Shown piece by piece: positions 13,538-15,694 of a stretch of DNA of 15,694 nucleotides. The notes under the pieces are model-generated. The model searched no databases, was not told the DNA's origin, and saw only the letters and a list, made by a program, of their open reading frames with translations. How positions within the stretch are numbered: the stretch's first letter is position 1; each line of letters opens with the position of its first letter. Source of the stretch: Lachnospiraceae bacterium (GTDB taxonomy: Bacteria; Bacillota; Clostridia; Lachnospirales; Lachnospiraceae); assembly GCA_900764225.1 (NCBI GenBank), contig CAAFNG010000140.1, forward strand, positions 1 through 15,694. Direction: 5' to 3'. The position numbers and the translations under genes are program-made.

Positions 13538-14453
13538 CGATCACCTCTTTATTCAGCTTTTCTCCGATAACGATCATGATCTCCTGACCCAGTTTCGTGG
13601 GCTGTATACAGGTTTCGTGCCGGGTGGCATTGAGTTCCAGCCATTGCCCGTCCTCTTTTTTCAGAAAACCTTTTACGCGAAAAACATCTCCGCAGGATGG
13701 ATCTGTCAGAAGTTTCTCCGCTGTCTCCTTAAGTTTTTCCTCACTCATATGCACATTCATGAAAAACAGGGAATCAAATCCGCCGCCCTCCGCATAGGAT
13801 TCTTTTACGTAGTCTTCCGCTACATAACCGCAGTTCAGTATCTTCTCCATATCTTCATCTGTAAGTTTATCCCAGTTTCCATCCAGGATCTCAGCATCCA
13901 GACGGCGCTTGCACTGAATCTGCTCCAGTGCACGGTTCAGATGTTCCTTTGTGCTCTGGATCTCATCCGGTGCCGCATCCTGGCTTCTGCTTAACAGCAC
14001 ACAGCCTGCATCTGCCACCTCGGAAGCCAGAAGATAGTCAGCCCCCGGTGAAAGCTCCTTCTCAAGCTTCGCATCTACAATAGCGATCACATTTCCGATC
14101 TCATACCACTTATCAAGAGGTTCCTCATGAAGTGCGTCAAAAAATTCATCCACATCAAAAATCCCGGAGGGTTCCACGATCACGCGGTCATATCCGCACA
14201 TTCCCATGGCGATCAGCTTTGTCTTAAAGCGTCGTCTGTGACAGTCCGCATCACAGCCGCCGGAAACCATCTCCAGCTCACAGTTATCGCCCATCAGATC
14301 CTGAAGCAGCATCATATCCACATTCACTGCCCCGAAATCGTTTTCCAGAATTCCGATGTTCATGCCTTTTTTCAGAAGATAGGAGGCATATTTTTTTATA
14401 AATGTTGTTTTTCCGGATCCGAGAAATCCTGTTATCAGATCAATCTTTATCAT
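13521..14453 (-). CDS. G3E (CobW-like) GTPase with variant GGCDADC motif
   Basis: A 310-residue GTPase. Walker A GFLGSGKT (9-16), LENDFGAVNVD (36-46), and EPSG (94-97) are standard for COG0523. The metal motif GCxCC is replaced by SGGCDADCHRRR: Cys67 and Cys71 spaced by three residues with an Asp between, which keeps two thiols but changes geometry. The NKxD region reads SRSQD. The C-terminal part (about 224-310: FFMNVHMSE, FRVKGFLKKEDGQW) matches the CobW C-terminal domain. There is no His-rich linker. AAAGGA lies just before the ATG; the gene follows the Nim-like gene by 10 bp and overlaps the DUF3878-like gene by 17 bp, so these three form one operon. Metal specificity may differ from the neighbouring GTPase. 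Confidence 0.9.
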   Translation of the reverse strand: MIKIDLITGFLGSGKTTFIKKYASYLLKKGMNIGILENDFGAVNVDMMLLQDLMGDNCELEMVSGGCDADCHRRRFKTKLIAMGMCGYDRVIVEPSGIFDVDEFFDALHEEPLDKWYEIGNVIAIVDAKLEKELSPGADYLLASEVADAGCVLLSRSQDAAPDEIQSTKEHLNRALEQIQCKRRLDAEILDGNWDKLTDEDMEKILNCGYVAEDYVKESYAEGGGFDSLFFMNVHMSEEKLKETAEKLLTDPSCGDVFRVKGFLKKEDGQWLELNATRHETCIQPTKLGQEIMIVIGEKLNKEVIDGYWK

Positions 14454-14463
14454 ATTTTTTCCT

Positions 14464-14793
14464 TTACTTTTTTATCAGCTCTCTGGCCTGTTTTCCGGAA
14501 ATATGTTCAATCTGAAATCCGATCATTCCGAGAATGCTCCACTCGCTGTCAATGGCTGCATTCCGCTCTTCTGTCGTACCTGCCGGATGATATTTGTCTG
14601 CCATTTTTTCGATCGCAGAACGGATCTCTTTTTCGTCTTTCATGATACGGACTTTTCCAAAAGCGATCACACTTTTGAAATAGCTGGTGTATTCTTTCGG
14701 AAGTGCCAGTACACCGGAGGTTCCGTTTTCAAGAATCTCCTTTACAGCTGTTTCTTCCAGTGCTTCTCTTTTTAAACGCATTTCTCTGAACAT
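14464..14793 (-). pseudogene. Pyridoxamine-phosphate-oxidase/Nim-like flavin protein with internal in-frame deletion
   Basis: The N-terminus (MFREMRLKREALEE...TSGVLAL) and the C-terminal half (EYTSYFKSVIAFGKVRI, then FQIEHISGKQA) match the two ends of the pyridoxamine 5'-phosphate oxidase-like / nitroimidazole reductase (Nim) family, whose members are about 150-160 residues. Here only 109 remain: LAL runs directly into PKEYTSYF at about 14698-14705. Roughly 45 residues that normally form the beta-strands and His-containing loop binding FMN are missing, with the frame kept. It probably cannot bind flavin in the normal way, so it is a decayed gene, a repurposed fragment, or an assembly deletion. 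I prefer the start at 14793 (family N-terminus) over 14805, which has AAGGA directly abutting the ATG. It heads the operon with the variant G3E GTPase. Confidence 0.65.
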
Positions 14794-14865
14794 ATTTTCC
14801 ACCATTCCTTTTCTGTCCGGTCATCACAGCTTTCCAGATCTCTGCTTCTGATTCGGACGATTATT

Positions 14866-14894
14866 AGTATATAATCATTTACCGGTAAAGAAAA
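14866..14894 (-). promoter_or_regulatory. Probable promoter of the Nim-like/G3E/DUF3878 operon
   Basis: Minus strand TATACT (14871-14866) is a good -10. The -35 17 bp upstream (TTTTCT, 14894-14889) is poor and overlaps the T-run of the preceding terminator, which suggests the promoter needs an activator or is weak. Confidence 0.45.
14878..14889. promoter_or_regulatory. Palindrome TTTACCGGTAAA in the promoter spacer
   Basis: A perfect 12-bp palindrome sits exactly between the proposed -35 and -10 of the operon that carries the variant G3E GTPase. A symmetric site in that position is a typical repressor or MerR-type activator location. No regulator gene is in the window. Confidence 0.4.
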
Positions 14895-14931
14895 GAGGCC
14901 ATTCTGAAATTTTATCTCAGAACAGCCTCTT
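14889..14931 (-). terminator. Terminator after the TRAP binding-protein gene
   Basis: On the minus strand AAGAGGC (14931-14925), two bases, TTCTGA, a 9-nt loop, TCAGAA, two bases and GCCTCTT form a 13-bp stem with one internal 2x2 loop. The stem's 3' side runs into TTTTCTTT (14894-14887). It lies 35 bp after the stop at 14966. Confidence 0.9.
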
Positions 14932-14965
14932 CGCTATTTCATTTTTTTATTATAATCTATGAAGA

Positions 14966-15694
14966 TTATTTTGTAAACAGGCTTACAAGCTCTTCACCAT
15001 CATCATAGCCCTGGTTTTTCAGCTCTTCTACGAACCACTCGTCTACACCGTCTACAGCCTCTTTGAAGGAATCAATATCCATGTCTTCCTTCTCGGTAAA
15101 GGTCACACCGTTTTTCTCTGCCCAGCGTGTTCTGATCTCGTCATCACCGGAACGGTTGATATAACGCTCATACTCAACTGCTTTCTGACCACACTCGTCA
15201 ACAACGGCCTGCTGCTCCGGTGTCAGTGCATCGTAAACGTCCTGGTTGATACAGAAGAACAGACAGTCATAGATCGCATCCCACATGGAGCAGTATGGCT
15301 GTACTTCCTGTACGCTGGCTGCATCAATTGCCGGTAACGGGTTCTCCTCGCCCTCTACTGTGTTCTGCTGGAGAGCTGTATAAGTCTCGGACCAGTTCAT
15401 GTTTGTGGCATCTGCGCCCCATCTCTTATAGCACTCCATAAGAAGATTAGAGCCGGCTACACGAACCTTCAGATTCTTCATATCATCTACTGTTTTTACC
15501 TCATGCTTGCTGTTTGTCAGCTCACGGAATCCGTTCTCTGCAATACCCATGCAGTGAAGTCCGTAGCCGTTAAGGATCTCCTTCAGCTTGTCTCCCGCCT
15601 CGCCGTCAAATTTCGCATCTGCGTCATCGTAGGAATCATAGATAAACGGCAGGGATACTACATTAAATCTCGGGTCAAATGCAGAGTAGATCAG
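14966..15694 (-). CDS. dctP: TRAP transporter substrate-binding protein, DctP family (5' end outside window)
   Basis: 243 residues are visible; the frame is open to the window edge at 15694, so the signal peptide and N-terminal lobe are missing. The visible part begins LIYSAFDPRFNVVSLPFIYD. Then MKNLKVRVAGSNL carries the Arg that normally salt-bridges the substrate carboxylate, and WSETYTALQQNTVEGEENP is the DctP signature. The ENP and PYC(S) region and the long C-terminal helix are typical. This is the extracytoplasmic receptor of a TRAP transporter, which takes up organic acids such as C4-dicarboxylates or sialic acid with a Na+ gradient; the ligand cannot be told. It is the last gene of its transcript, so the DctQ/DctM membrane genes, if present, lie upstream beyond the window. 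Terminator at 14889-14931. Confidence 0.93.
   Translation of the reverse strand: MIYSAFDPRFNVVSLPFIYDSYDDADAKFDGEAGDKLKEILNGYGLHCMGIAENGFRELTNSKHEVKTVDDMKNLKVRVAGSNLLMECYKRWGADATNMNWSETYTALQQNTVEGEENPLPAIDAASVQEVQPYCSMWDAIYDCLFFCINQDVYDALTPEQQAVVDECGQKAVEYERYINRSGDDEIRTRWAEKNGVTFTEKEDMDIDSFKEAVDGVDEWFVEELKNQGYDDGEELVSLFTK

Overview
The window looks like a contig end from a gut-type Firmicute, most likely Lachnospiraceae. The evidence is moderate GC, strong AAGGAG ribosome sites, TATAAT promoters, DUF4317- and DUF3878-type proteins, a PD-(D/E)XK 'transposase' of the kind abundant in that family, and a pth-mfd-foldase gene order. Bases 1-48 are not genomic: they are an Illumina Nextera i7 adapter with index and Tn5 mosaic end left on the contig terminus. 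The last gene runs off the right edge.

Left part (49-4460). A phosphoribosyltransferase-like gene (+) with an altered PRPP loop converges on an Rpn-family nuclease gene (-), with a shared bidirectional terminator between them. The nuclease gene has a TTG start, six tandem 12-bp (4-residue) repeats, and an in-frame internal ATG preceded by a strong Shine-Dalgarno sequence. That is the layout of the gene-within-gene Rpn toxin/antitoxin anti-phage systems described in E. coli. A 400-bp intergenic region follows, then a + strand operon of a DUF4317 protein, whose C-terminus ends like an SSB tail (EEEIPF), and a Cof-type HAD phosphatase. A perfect 14-bp-stem terminator closes it.

Middle (4477-9814, all -). 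Transcribed right to left: pth (peptidyl-tRNA hydrolase), mfd (transcription-repair coupling factor), then a separately promoted lipoprotein resembling PrsA/SurA foldases. The short gap between mfd and the lipoprotein gene carries a terminator, a promoter and a consensus DnaA box.

Right (9830-14805, all -). Three different G3E (CobW/COG0523) GTPase genes lie within 4.6 kb. One is fused to a YcgQ/DUF1980-like domain and lies just upstream of pth. One has the classic GCICC motif plus a 70-residue His/Cys repeat insert and is preceded by a structured leader. One has a variant GGCDADC motif and overlaps a DUF3878-like gene by 17 bp. A 77-residue unknown protein with its own promoter sits between them, and a flavin-reductase-like gene missing the middle of its fold heads the third unit. 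I read this as a metal (probably zinc) handling neighbourhood in which three GTPases divide labour. The metal and the partners are inference. The window ends in a TRAP-transporter substrate-binding protein gene (partial) with its terminator.
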